This document shows, piece after piece, positions 47,741-62,000 of a stretch of DNA of 64,000 nt; the stretch's first letter is position 1, and each line of letters begins with the position of its first letter. The DNA is taken from positions 14,220,501 through 14,284,500 of the forward strand of contig OY756967.1 in assembly GCA_963580455.1 (NCBI GenBank), given 5' to 3'. Both the position numbers and the translations under genes were made by a program. Source of the stretch: Euonymus europaeus. Taxonomy: Eukaryota > Streptophyta > Magnoliopsida > Celastrales > Celastraceae. The notes beneath the pieces were generated by a model. It saw only the letters and a program-made list of their open reading frames with translations, searched no databases and had not been told where the DNA came from.

Positions 47741-50700
47741 TCTTTTATATTAAATTTTACGAAAATGAGCTTCCAGGATTATTTCGATGCCAAAACACCA
47801 AATTTCTATGACAAATTGACAAAACCGTTAAAAGCTCCTCCATAGATAGAGTTGAGCAACTTCGGACAATCAAAGTTGCTCGGTGTACACTTTTTATTGT
47901 TCTTCTATGTTAAATTTTACGAAAATGAGCTTCCAGGATTATTTCGATGCCAAAACACCAATTTTCTATAACAAATGGACAAAACCGTTAAAAGCTGCTA
48001 CAAAGAGAGAGTTGACAACATCGGACCATCAAAGATGCTCGGTGTACACGTTTTATTGTTCTTCTATGTCAAATTTTACGAAAATGAGCTTCCAGGATTA
48101 TTTCGATGTCAAAACACCAACCTTCTATGACAAATAGAAAAAATCGTTAAAAGTTTCTCCATAGAGAGAGTTGAGCAACATCGGACCATCAAAGTTGCTC
48201 GGTGTACACCTTTTAATGTTCTTCTATGTCAAATTTTACGAGTATAAGCTTCCTAGATTATTTCGATGAAAAAACACTAACTTTCTATGATAAATGGGCA
48301 AAGCCGTTAAAAGCACATCTATAGAGAGAGTTGATCAACTTCGGACAATCAAAGTTGGTCGGTGTACACTTTTTATTGTTCTTTTATGTTAAATTTTACA
48401 AAAATGAGCTTCTAGGAATATTTCGATGCCAAAATACCAACTTTCTATGACAAATGGACAAAATCGTTAAATGCTCCTCCCTAGAGAGAGTAGAGCAACT
48501 TCGGACAATCAATGTTGCTCGGTGTACACTTTTTATTGTTCTTCTATGTTAAATTTTACGAAAATGAGCTTTCAGGATTATTTCGATGCCAAAACACCAA
48601 CTTTCTTTGAAAAATGGACAAAACCGTTAAAAGCTCCTCCATAGAGAGAGTTGAGCAACTTCGGACTATCAAAGTTGCTCGGTGTACACTTTTTATTGTT
48701 CTTCTATGTTAAATTTTACGAAAATGAGCTTCCAGGATTATTTCGATGCCAAAACACCAACTTTCTATGACAAATGGATAAAACTGTTAAAAGCTCCTCC
48801 ATAAAGAGAGTTGAGCAACTTCGGACTATCAAAGTTGCTCGGTGTACACGTTTTAATTTTCTTCTATGTCAAATTTTATGAGTATAAACTTCCAAGATTA
48901 TTTCGATGCCAAAACAGCAACTTCCTATGACAAATGTACAAAACCGTTAAAAGCACCTCCATAGAGAAAAATGAGTAACTTCGGACAATCAAAGTTGCTC
49001 GGTGTACACGTTTTATTGTTCTTCTTTGTCAAATTTTACGAGTATAAGCTTCCAGGATTATTTCGATGCCAAAACACCAACATTCTATGAAAAATGGAAA
49101 TAACCGTTAAAAGCTCCTCCATAGAGAGAGTTGAGCAACGTCGGACCATCAAAGTTGCTCGGTGTACCCCTTTTAATGTTCTTCTATGTCAAATTTTACG
49201 AGTATAAGCTTCCTAGAATATTTCGATGAAAAAACACAAGCTTTTTATGATAAATGGACAAAGCCCTTAAAAGCACGTCTATAGAGAGAGTTGAGCAATT
49301 TCAGACAATCAAAGTTGCTCAGTGTACACTTTTTATTTTTCTTTTATGTTAAATTTTACGAAAATGAACTTCCAGGATTATTTCGATGCCAAAACACCAA
49401 CTTTCTATGACAAATGGACAAAACCGTTAAATGCTCCTCCATAGAGAGAGTAGAGAACTTCGGACAATCAAAGTTGCTCGGTGTACACTTTTTATTGTTC
49501 TTTTATGTTAAATTTTACGAAAATGAGCTTCCAGGTTTATTTCGATGCCAAAACATCAACTTTCTATGACAAATGGACAAAACCGTTAAAATCCCCTCCA
49601 TAGAGAGAGTTGAGCAACTTCGGACAATCAAAGTTGCTAGGTGTACACCTTTTATTGTTCTTCTATGTTAAATTTTACGAAAATGAGCTTCTAGGTTTAT
49701 TTTGATGGCAAAACAACAACTTTCTATAACAAATCTACAAAACCGTTAAATGCTCCTCCATAGAGAGAGTTGAGCGACTTCGGACAATCAAAGTTGCTCG
49801 GTGTACACTTTTTATTGTTCTTCTATGTCAAATTTTACGAGTATAAGCCTCCATGATTATTTCGATGCCAAAACCCCAACTTTCAATGACAAAGGGACAA
49901 AATCGTTAAAAGCACCTCCATAGAGAGAGTTGAGCAACGTCGGACCATCAAAGTTACTCGGTGTACACTTTTTAATGTTCTTCTACGTCAAATTTTACGA
50001 GTATAAGCTTCCTTGATTATTTCGATGAAAAAACACTAACTTTCTATGATAAATGGACAAAACCGTTAAAAGCTCCTCCATAGAGAGAGTTGAGCAACTT
50101 CGAACAATCAAAGTTGCTAGGTGTAAACCTTTTATTGTTCTTCTATGTTAAATTTTACGAAAATGAGCTTCCAGGTTTATTTCGATGCCAAAACACCAAC
50201 ATTCTATGAAAAATGGAAATAACCGTTAAAAGCTCCTCCATGGAGAGAGTTGAGCAACGTCGGACCATCAAAGTTACTCGGTGTACACCTTTTAATGTTC
50301 TTCTACGTCAAATTTTACGAGTATAAGCTTCCTAGATTATTTCGATGAAAAAACACTAACTTTCTATGATAAATGGACAAAACCGTTAAAAGCTCCTCCA
50401 TAGAGAGAGTTGAGCAACTTCGAACAATCAAAGTTGCTAGGTGTAAACCTTTTATTGTTCTTCTATGTTAAATTTTACGAAAATGAGCTTCTAGGTTTAT
50501 TTCGATGCCAAAACAACAACTTTCTATAACAAATGTACAAAACCGTTAAATGCTCCTCCATAGAGAGAGTTGAGCGACTTCGGACAATCAAAGTTGCTCG
50601 GTGTACACTTTTTATTGTTCTTCTATGTCAAATTTTACGAGTATAAGCCTCCAAGATTATTTCGATGCCAAAACACCAACTTTCAATGACAAAGGGACAA

Positions 50701-53319
50701 AATCGTTAAAAGCACCTCCATAGAGAGAGTTGAGCAACGTCAGACCATCAAAGTTACTCGGTCTACACTTTTTAATGTTCTTCTACGTCAAATTTTACGA
50801 GTATAAGCTTCCTAGATTATTTCGATGAAAAAACACTAACTTTCTACGATAAATGGACAAAACCGTTAAAAGCTCCTCCATAGAGAGAGTTGAGCAACTT
50901 CGGACAATCAAAGGTTCTCGGTGTACACCTTTTATTCTTCTTTTATATTAAATTTTTTGAAAATGAGCTTCCAGGATTATTTCGATGCCAAAACACCAAA
51001 TTTCTATGATAAATGGACAAAACCGTTAAAAGCTCCTCCATAGATAGAGTTGAGCAACTTCGGACAATCAAAGTTGCTCGGTGTACACTTTTTATTGTTC
51101 TTCTATGTTAAATTTTACGAAAATGAGCTTCCAGGATTATTTCGATGCCAAAACACCAACTTTTTATAACAAATGGACAAAACCGTTAAAAGCACCTACA
51201 TAGAGAGAGTTGACAACATTGGACCATCAAAGATGCTTGGTGTACACGTTTTATTGTTCTTCTAGGTCAAATTTTACGAAAATGAGCTTCCAGGATTATT
51301 TCGATGCCAAAACACCAACCTTCTATGACAAATGGAAAAAATCGTTAAAAGTTTCTCCATAGAGAGAGTTGAGCAATGTCGGACCATCAAAGTTGCTCGG
51401 TGTACACCTTTTAATGTTCTTCTATGTCAAATTTTACGAGTATAAGCTTCCTAGATTATTTCGATGAAAAAACACTAACTTTCTATGATAAATGGGCAAA
51501 GCCGTTAAAAGCACGTCTATAGAGAGAGTTGATCAACTTCGGACAATCAAAGTTGGTCGGTGTACACTTTTTATTGTTCTTTTATGTTAAATTTTACGAA
51601 AATGGGCTTCTAGGAATATTTCGATGCCAAAATACCAACTTTCTATGACAAATGGACAAAATCGTTAAATGCTCCTCCCTAGAGAGAGTAGAGCAACTTC
51701 GGACAATCAATGTTGCTCGGTGTACACTTTTTATTGTTCTTCTATGTTAAATTTTACGAAAATGAGCTTTCAGGATTATTTCGAGGCCAAAACACCAACT
51801 TTCTATGAAAAATGGACAAAACCGTTAAAAGCTCCTCCATAGAGAGAGTTGAGCAACTTCGGACTATCAAAGTTGCTCGGTGTACACTTTTTATTGTTCT
51901 TCTATGTTAAATTTTATGAAAATGAGCTTCCAGGATTATTTCGATGCCAAAACACCAACTTTCTATGACAAATGGATAAAACTGTTAAAAGCTCCTCCAT
52001 AAAGAGAGTTGAGCAACTTCGGACTATCAAAGTTGCTCGGTGTACACGTTTTAATTTTCTTCTATGTCAAATTTTATGAGTATAAACTTCCAAGATTATT
52101 TCGATGCCAAAACAGCAACTTCCTATGACAAATGTACAAAACCGTTAAATGCTCCTCCATAGAGAAAAATGAGTAACTTCGGACAATCAAAGTTGCTCGG
52201 TGTACACTTTTTATTGTTCTTCTTTGTCAAATTTTACGAGTACAAGCCTCCAAGATTATTTCGATGCCAAAACACCAACATTCTATGAAAAATGGAAATA
52301 ACCGTTAAAAGCTCCTCCTTGGAGAGAGTTGAGCAACGTCGGACCATCAAAGTTACTCGGTGTACACTTTTTAATGTTCTTCTACGTCAAATTTTACGAG
52401 TATAAGCTTCCAAGATTATTTCGATGAAAAAACACTAACTTTCTATGATAAATGGACAAAACCGTTAAAAGCTCCTCCATAGAGAGACTTGAGCAATTTC
52501 AGACAATCAAAGTTGCTCAGTGTACACCTTTTATTCTTCTTTTATATTAAATTTTACAAAAATGAGCTTCCAGGATTATTTCGATGCCGAAACACCAACT
52601 TTCTATGACAAATGGACAAAACCGTTAAAAGCTCCTCCATAGATAGAGTTGAGCAACTTCGGACAATCAAAGTTGCTCGGTGTACACTTTTTATTGTTCT
52701 TCTATGTTAAATTTTACGAAAATGAGCTTCCAGGATTATTTCGATGCCAAAACACCAATTTTCTATAACAAATGGACAAAACCGTTAAAAGCTCCTACAT
52801 AGAGAGAGTTGACAACATCGGACCATCAAAGATGCTCGGTGTACACGTTTTGTTGTTCTTCTATGTCAAATTTTACGAAAATGAGCTTCCAGGATTATTT
52901 CGATGCCAAAAACCAACCTTCTATGACAAATGGAAAAAATCGTTAAAAGTTTCTCCATAGAGAGAGTTGAGCAACGTCGGACCATCAAAGTTGCTCGGTG
53001 TACACCTTTTAATGTTCTTCTATGTCAAATTTTACGAGTATAAGCTTCCTAGATTATTTCGATGAAAAAACACTAACTTTCTATGATAAATGGGCAAAGC
53101 CGTTAAAAGCACGTCTATAGAGAGAGTTGATCAACTTCGGACAATCAAAGTTGGTCGGTGTACACTTTTTATTGTTCTTTTATGTTAAATTTTACGAAAA
53201 TGAGCTTTCAGGAATATTTCGATGCCAAAATACCAACTTTCTATGACAAATGGACAAAATCGTTAAATGCTCCTCCATAGAGAGAGTAGAGCAACTTCGG
53301 ACAATCAAAGTTGCTCGGT
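47741..53319. repeat. 160-bp satellite array, zone 2 continued, with repeats of about 3.2 and 1.6 kb
   Basis: This is about 35 monomers. A segment with AAAGGTTCTCGG, a CTTTTATATTAAATTTT monomer, CATAGATAGAG and GAGTTGACAACAT near 47712-49300 recurs near 50910-52480 at an offset of about 3,196-3,198 bp. A shorter third copy (about 52510-53320) follows about 1.6 kb later. The AAAAATGAGTAACTTC monomer marks the copies at about 48967 and 52165. No gene is visible; open frames at 47883-48137 and 52772-52960 are monomer translations. Confidence 0.92.
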
Positions 53320-56160
53320 GTACAAGTTTTATTGTTCTTCTATGCCAAATTTTATGAGTCTAAGCTTCCAAGATTATTTCGATGCCAAAACAGCAACTTT
53401 CATTGACAAATGAACAAAACCGTTAAAAGCTCCTCCATAGAGAGAGTTGAGCAACTTCGGACAATCAAAGTTGCTCGGTGTACACTTTTTAATGTTCTTC
53501 TATGTCAAATTTTATGAGTATAAGCTTCCAAGATTATTTCGATAGCAAAAGACCAACTTTCTATGACAAATGGCCAAAAGCTCTAGAAGCTCCTCCATAG
53601 AGAGAGTTGAGAAACTTCGGAACATCAAAGTTGCTCGGTGTACACTTTTTATTGTTCTTTTATGTCAAATTTTATGAGTATAAGCTTCCTAGATTATTTC
53701 GATGCAAAAAACCCAAGTTTCTATGACAAATGGAGAAAACTGTTAAAAGCTCCATCATAGAGAGAGTTGACCAATTTCGGACCATCAAAGATGCTCGGTG
53801 TACAAGTTTGATTATTCTTCTATGTCAAATTTTACGAGTCTAAGCTCTCAAGATTATTTAGATGCCAAAACATCAACTTTCTATGACAAATGTACAAAAC
53901 CGTTAAAAGCTCCTCCATAGAGAGAGTTGAGCAACTTCGGACAATCAAAGTTCCTCGGTGTACACTTTTTATTATTCTTCTATGTCAAATTTTACGAGTC
54001 TAAGCTCTCAAGATTATTTAGATGGCAAAAAATCAACTTTCTATGACAAATGGACAAAACCTTTAAAAGCTCCTCCATAGAGAGAGTTGAGCAACTTTGG
54101 AACATCAAAATTGCTCGGTGTACACTTTTTATTGTTTTTCTATGTCAAATTTTATGAGTATAAGCTTCCTAGATTATTCCGATGCAAAAATCCCAAGTTT
54201 CTATGACAAATAGAGAAAACTGTTAAAAGCTCCATCATAGAGAGAGTTGACCAATTTCGGACCATCAAAGATGCTCGGTGTACAAGTTTGATTGTTCTTC
54301 TATGTCAAATTTTATGAGTCTAAGCTTCCAAGATTATTTCGATGCCAAAATAGCAACTTTCTATGACAAATGTACAAAACCGTTAAAAGCTCCTCCATAG
54401 AGAGAGTTGAGCAACTTCGGACAATCAAAGTTGCTCGGTGTACACTTTTTATTGTTCTTCTATGTCAAATTTTATGAGTATAAGCTTCCTGGATTATTTC
54501 GATGCCAAAATCCCATGTTTCTATGTAAATGGAGAAAACTGTTAAAAGATCCTTCATAGAGAGAGTTCACCAATTTTGGACCATCAAAGATACTCGGTGT
54601 ACACGTTTTAGTGTTCTTCTATGTCAAATATTATGAGTATAAGCTTCCAAGATTATTTCGATGCCAAAACAACAACTTTCATTGACAAATGGACAAAACC
54701 GTTAAAAGCTCCTCCATAGAGAGAGTTGAGCAACTTCGGACAATCAAAGTTGCTCGGTGTACACTTTTTAATGTTCTTCTATGTCAATTTTATGAGTTTA
54801 AGCTTCCAAGATTATTTCGATGGCAAAAGACCAACTTTCTATGACAAATGGACAAAACCTTTAAAAACTCCTCCGTAGAGAGAGTTGAGCAACTTCGGAA
54901 CATCAAAGTTGCTCGGTGTACACTTTAATTGTTCTTCTATGTCAATTTTTATGAGTATATGCTTCTAAGATTATTTCGATGCAAAAATCCCAAGTTTCTA
55001 TGACAAATGCAGAAAACTGTTAAAAGCTCCTTCATAGAAAGAGTTGACCAATTTCGGACCATCAAAGATGCTCGGTGTACAAGTTTTATTGTTCTTCTAT
55101 GTCAAATTTTATGAGCGGAAGCTTCCATGATTGTTTCGATGCCAAAACAGCAACTTTCTATGACAAATGTACAAAACCGTTAAAAGCTCCTCCATAGAGA
55201 GAGTTGAGCAACTTCGGACAATCAAAGTTGCTCGGTGTACACTTTTTATTGTTCTTCTATGTCAAATTTTATGAGGATAAGCTTCCTAGATTATTTCGAT
55301 GCCAAAATCATAAGTTTCTATGATAAATGGAGAAAACTTTTAAAACCTCCTTCATAGAAAGAGTTGACCAATTTCGGACCATCAAAGATGCTCGGTGTAC
55401 ACGTTTTAGTGTTTTTCTATGTCAAATTTTATGAGTATAAGCTTCCAAGATTATTTTCATGCCAAAACAGCAACTTTCAATGACAAATGGACAAAACCGT
55501 TAAAAGCTCCTCCATAGAGAGAGTTGAGCAACTTCGGACAATCAAAGTTGCTCGGTGTACACTATTTAATTTTCTTCAATGTCAAATTTTATGAGTATAA
55601 GCTTCCAAGATTATTTCGATAGCAAAAGACCAACTTTCTATGACAAATGGCCAAAAGATCTAGAAGCTCCTCCATAGTGAGAGTTGAGCAACTTCGGAAA
55701 ATCAAAGTTGCTCGGTGTACACTTTTTATTGTTCTTCTATGTCAAATTTTATGAGTATAAGCTTCCTAGATTATTTCGATGCAAAAAACCCAAGTTTCTA
55801 TGACAAATGGAGAAAACTGTTAAAAGCTCCATCATAGAGAGAGTTGACCAATTTCGGACCATCAAAGATGCTCGGTGAACAAGTTTTATTGTTCTTCTAT
55901 GTCAAATTTTATGAGTCTAAGCTTCCAAGATTATTTCGATGCCAAAACAGCAACTTTCTATGACAAATGTACAAAACCGTTAAAAGCTCCTCCATAGAGA
56001 GAGTTTAGCAACTTCGGACAATCAAAGTTGCTCGGTGTACACTTTTTATTGTTCTTCTATGTCAAATTTTATGAGTATAAGCTTCCTAGATTATTTCGAT
56101 GCCAAAATCCCATGTTTCTATGATAAATGGAGAAAACTGTTAAAACCTCCTTCATAGAAA

Positions 56161-58140
56161 GAGTTGACCAATTTCGGACCATCAAAGATGCTCGGTGTAC
56201 ACGTTTTAGTGTTCTTCTATGTCAAATTTTATGAGTATAAGCTTCCAAGATTATTTTCATGCCAAAACAGCAACTTTCAATGACAAATGGACAAAACCGT
56301 TAAAAGCTCCTCCATAGAGAGAGTTGAGCAACTTCGGACAATCAAAGTTGCTCGGTGTACACTTTTTAATGTTCTTCTATGTCAAATTTTATGAGTATAA
56401 GCTTCCAAGATTATTTCGATAGCAAAAGACCAACTTTCTATGACAAATGGCCAAAACCTTTAAAAGCTCTTCCATAGAGAAAGTTGAGCAACTTTGGAAC
56501 ATCAAAGTTGCCCGGTGTACACTTTTTATTGTTTTTCTATGTCAAATTTTATGAGTATAGGCTTCCTAGATTATTCCGATGCAAAAATCCCAAGTTTCTA
56601 TGACAAATAGAGAAAACTGTTAAAAGCTCCATCATAGAGAGAGTTGACAAATTTCGGTCCATCAAAGATGCTCGGTGTACAAGTTTGATTGTTCTTCTAT
56701 GTCAAATTTTATGAGTCTAAGCTTCCAAGATTATTTCGATGCCAAAACAGCAACTTTCTATGACAAATGTACAAAACCGTTAAAAGCTCCTCTATAGAGA
56801 GAGTTGAGCAACTTCGGACAATCAAATTTGCTCGGTGTACACTTTTTATTGTTCTTCAATATCAAATTTTATGAGTATAAGCTTCCTAGATTATTTCGAT
56901 GCCAAAATCCCAAGTTTCTATGATAAATGGCCAAAAGCTCTAGAAGCTCCTCCATAGAGAGAGTTGAGCAACTTCGGAACATCAAAGTTGCTCGGTGTAC
57001 ACTTTTTATTGTTCTTCTATGTCAAATTTTATGAGTATAAGCTTCCTAGATTATTTCGATGCAAAAAACCCAAGTTTCTATGACAAATGGAGAAAACTGT
57101 TAAAAGCTCCATCATAGAGAGAGTTGACCAATTTCGGACCATCAAAGATGCTCGGTGTACGAGTTTTATTGTTCTTCTATGTCAAATTTTATGAGTATAA
57201 GCTTCCAAGATTATTTTCATGCCAAAACAGCAACTTTCAATGACAAATGGACACAACCGTTAAAAGCTCCTCCATAGAGAGAGTTGAGCAACTTCGGACA
57301 GTCAAAGTTGCTCGGTGTACACTTTTTAATGTTCTTCTATGTCAAATTTTATGAGTATAAGCTTCCAAGATTATTTCGATAGCAAAAGACCAACTTTCTA
57401 TGACAAATGGCCAAAACCTTTAAAAGCTCCTCCATAGAGAAAGTTGAGCAACTTTGGAACATCAAAGTTGCCCGGTGTACACTTTTTATTGTTTTTCTAT
57501 GTCAAATTTTATGAGTATAGGCTTCCTAGATTATTCCGATGCAAAAATCCCAAGTTTCTATGACAAATAGAGAAAACTGTTAAAAGCTCCATCATAGAGA
57601 GAGTTGACAAATTTTGGTCCATCAAAGATGCTCGGTGTACAAGTTTGATTGTTCTTCTATGTCAAATTTTATGAGTCTAAGCTTCCAAGATTATTTCGGT
57701 GCCAAAACAGCAACTTTCTATGACAAATGTACAAAACCGTTAAAAGCTCCTCTATAGAGAGAGTTGAGCAACTTCGGACAATCAAATTTGCTCGGTGTAC
57801 ACTTTTTATTGTTCTTCAATATCAAATTTTATGAGTATAAGCTTTCTAGATTATTTCGATGCCAAAATCCCAAGTTTCTATGACAAATGGCCAAAAGCTC
57901 TAGAAGCTCCTCCATAGAGAGAGTTGAGCAACTTCGGAACATCAAAGTTTCTCGGTGTACACTTTTTATTGTTCTTCTATGTCAAATTTTATGAGTATAA
58001 GCTTCCTAGATTATTTCGATGCAAAAAACCCAAGTTTCTATGACAAATGGAGAAAACTGTTAAAAGCACCATCATAGAGAGAGTTGACCAATTTCGGACC
58101 ATCAAAGATGCTCGGTGTACGAGTTTTATTGTTCTTCTAT
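56161..58140. repeat. 960-bp hexamer higher-order repeat
   Basis: Six monomers at about 56161-57120 recur at about 57121-58080 and begin a third time to about 58140. Shared rare changes at a 960-bp offset include AAAGTTGCCCGGTG (56504, 57464), GAGTATAGGCTTCC, TTATTCCGATGC, and TTCAATATCAAATTTT (56855, 57815). A few single-base differences separate the copies. Confidence 0.88.
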
Positions 58141-59029
58141 GTCAAATTTTATGAGTCTAAGCTTTGAAGATTATTTCGATGCCAAAACAGCAACTTTCAA
58201 TGACAAATGTACAAAACCGTTAAAAGCTCCTCCATAGAGAGAGTTGAGCAACTTCGGACAATCAAAGTTGCTCGGTGTACACTTTTTATTGTTCTTCTAT
58301 ATCAAATTTTATGAGTATAAGCTTCCTAGATTATTTCGATGCAAAAAATCCAAGTTTCTATGACAAATGGAGAAAGCTGTTAAAAGCTCCATCATAGAGA
58401 GAGTTGACCAATTTCGAACCATCAAAGATGCTCGGTGTACACGTTTTAGTGTTCTTCTATGTCAAATTTTATGAGTATAAGCTTCCAAGATTATTTCGAT
58501 GCCAAAACAGCAACTTTCAATGACAAATGGACTAAATCGTTAAAATCTCCTCCACAGAGAGAGTTGAACAACTTCGGACAATCAAAGTTGCTCGGTGTAC
58601 ACTTTTTAATGTTCTTCTATGTTAAATTTTATGAGTATAAGCTTCGAAGATTGTTTCGATAGCAAAAGATCAACTTTCTATGACAAATGGACAAAACCTT
58701 TAAAAGCTCCTCCATAGAGAGAGTTGAGCAACTTTGGAACATCAAAGTTGCTCGGTGTTCACTTTTTACTGTTTTTCTATGTCAAATTTTATGAGTATAA
58801 GCTTCCTAGATTATTCCGATGCAAAAATCCCAAGTATCTATGACAAATAGAGAAAACTGTTAAAAGCTCCATCATAGAGAGAGTTCACCAATTTCGGACC
58901 ATCAAAGATGCTCGGTGTACAGGTTTGATTGTTCTTCTATGTCAAATTTTATGAGTCTAAGCTTCCAAGATTATTTCGATGCCAAAACAGCAACTTTCTA
59001 TGACAAATGTACAAAACCCTTAAACGCTC

Positions 59030-62000
59030 CTCCATAGAGAGAGTTGAGCAACTTCGGACAATCAAAGTTGCTCGGTGTACACTTTTTATTGTTCTTCTTC
59101 GTCAAATTTTATGAGTATAAGCTTCCTGGATTATTTCGATGCCAAAATCCCATGTTTCTATGACAAATGGACAAAACCTTTAAAAACTCATCCATAGAGA
59201 GAGTTGAGCAACTTCGGAACATCAAAGTTGCTAGGTGTACACTTTAATTGTTCTTCTATGTGAAATTTTATGAGTATATGCTTCCAAGATTATTTCGATG
59301 CAAAAATCCCAAGTTTCTATGACAAATGGAGAAAACTGTTAAAAGCTCCTTCATAGAAAGAGTTTACCAATTTCGTACCGTCAAAGATGCTCGGTGTACA
59401 AGTTTTATTGTTCTTCTATGTCAAATTTTATGAGTGTAAGCTTCCATGATTATTTCGATGCCAAAACAGCAACTTTCTATGACAAATGTACAAAACCGTT
59501 AAAAGCTCCTCCATAGAGAGAGTTGAGCAACTTCGGACAATCAAAGTTGCTCGGTGTACACTTTTTATTGTTCTTCTATGTCAAATTTTATGAGGATAAG
59601 CTTCCTAGATTATTTCGATGCCAAAATCACAAGTTTCTATGATAAATGGAGAAAACTGTTAAAACCTCCTTCATGGAAAGAGTTGACCAATTTTGGACCA
59701 TCAAAGATTCTCGGTGTACACGTTTTAGTGTTCTTCTATGTCAAATTTTATGAGTATAAGCTTCCAAGATTATTTCGATGCCAAAACAGCAACTTTCAAT
59801 GACTAATGGACAAAATCGTTAAAAGCTCCTCCACAGAGAGAGTTGAGCAACTTCGGACAATCAAAGTTGCTCGGTGTACACTTTTTAATGTTCTTCTATG
59901 TCAAATTTTATGAGTATAAGCTTCGAAGATTGTTTTGATAGCAAAAGATCAACTTTCTATGACAAATGGACAAAAGCTCTAGAAGCTCCTCCATAGAGAG
60001 AGTTGAGCAACTTCGGAACATCAAAGTTGCTCGGTGTACACTTTTTATTGTTCTTCTATGTCAAAGTTTATGAGTATATGCTTCCTAGATTATTTCGATG
60101 CAAAAAACCCAAGTTTCTATGACAAATGGAGAAAACTGTTAAAAGCTCCATCATAGAGAGAGTTGACCAATTTCGGACCATCAAAGATGCTCGGTGTACA
60201 AGTTTTATTGTTCTTCTATGTCAAATTTTATGAGTCTAAGCTTCCAAGATTATTTCGATGCCAAAACAGCAACTTTCTATGACAAATATACAAAACCGTT
60301 AAAAGCTCCTCCATAGAGAGAGTTGAGCAACTTCGGACAATCAAAGTTGCTCGGTGTACACTTTTTATTGTTCTTCTATATCAAATTTTATGAGTATAAG
60401 CTTCCTAGATAATTTTGATGCCAAAATCACAAGTTTCTATGATAAATGGAGAAAACTGTTAAAAGCTCCTCATAGAGAGAGTTGACCAATTTCGAACCAT
60501 CAAAGATGCTCGGTGTACACGTTTTGTTGTTCTTCTTTGTCAAATTTTATGAGTATAAGCTTCCAAGATTATTTCGATGCCAAAACATGAACTTTCAATG
60601 ACAAATGGACAAAATCGTTAAAAGCTCCTCCACAGAGAGAGTTGAACAACTTCGGACAATCAAAGTTGCTCGGTGTACACTTTTTAATGTTCTTCTATGT
60701 TAAATTTTATGAGTATAAGCTTCGAAGATTGTTTCGATAGCAAAAGATCAACTTTCTATGACAAATAGACAAAAGCTCTAAAAGCTCCTCCATAGAGAGA
60801 GTTGAGCAACTTCGGACAATCAAAGTTGCTCGGTGTACACTTTTTATTGTTCTTCTACGTCAAATTTTATGAGTATAAGCTTCCTGGATTATTTCGATGC
60901 CAAAATCCCATGTTTCTATGACAAATGGACAAAACCTTTAAAAACTCCTCCGTAGAGAGAGTTGAGCAACTTCGGAACATCAAAGTTGCTAGGTGTACAC
61001 TTTAATTGTTCTTCTATGTGAAATTTTATGAGTATATGCTTCCAAGATTATTTCGATGCAAAAATCCCAAGTTTCTATGACAAATGGAGAAAACTGTTAA
61101 AAGCTCCTTCATAGAAAGAGTTTACCAATTTCGTACCGTCAAAGATGCTCGGTGTACAAGTTTTATTGTTCTTCTATGTCAAATTTTATGAGTGTAAGCT
61201 TCCATGATTATTTCGATGCCAAAACAGCAACTTTCTATGACAAATGTACAAAACCGTTAAAAGCTCCTCCATAGAGAGAGTTGAGCAACTTCGGACAATC
61301 AAAGTTGCTCGGTGTACACTTTTTATTGTTCTTCTATGTCAAATTTTATGAGGATAAGCTTCCTAGATTATTTCGATGCCAAAATCACAAGTTTCTATGA
61401 TAAATGGAGAAAACTGTTAAAACCTCCTTCATGGAAAGAGTTGACCAATTTTGGACCATCAAAGATTCTCGGTGTACACGTTTTAGTGTTCTTCTATGTC
61501 AAATTTTATGAGTATAAGCTTCCAAGATTATTTCGATGCCAAAACAGCAACTTTCAATGACTAATGGACAAAATCGTTAAAAGCTCCTCCACAGAGAGAG
61601 TTGAGCAACTTCGGACAATCAAAGTTGCTCGGTGTACACTTTTTAATGTTCTTCTATGTCAAATTTTATGAGTATAAGCTTCGAAGATTGTTTTGATAGC
61701 AAAAGATCAACTTTCTATGACAAATGGACAAAAGCTCTAGAAGCTCCTCCATAGAGAGAGTTGAGCAACTTCGGAACATCAAAGTTGCTCGGTGTACACT
61801 TTTTATTGTTCTTCTATGTCAAAGTTTATGAGTATATGCTTCCTAGATTATTTCGATGCAAAAAACCCAAGTTTCTATGACAAATGGAGAAAACTGTTAA
61901 AAGCTCCATCATAGAGAGAGTTGACCAATTTCGGACCATCAAAGATGCTCGGTGTACAAGTTTTATTGTTCTTCTATGTCAAATTTTATGAGTCTAAGCT

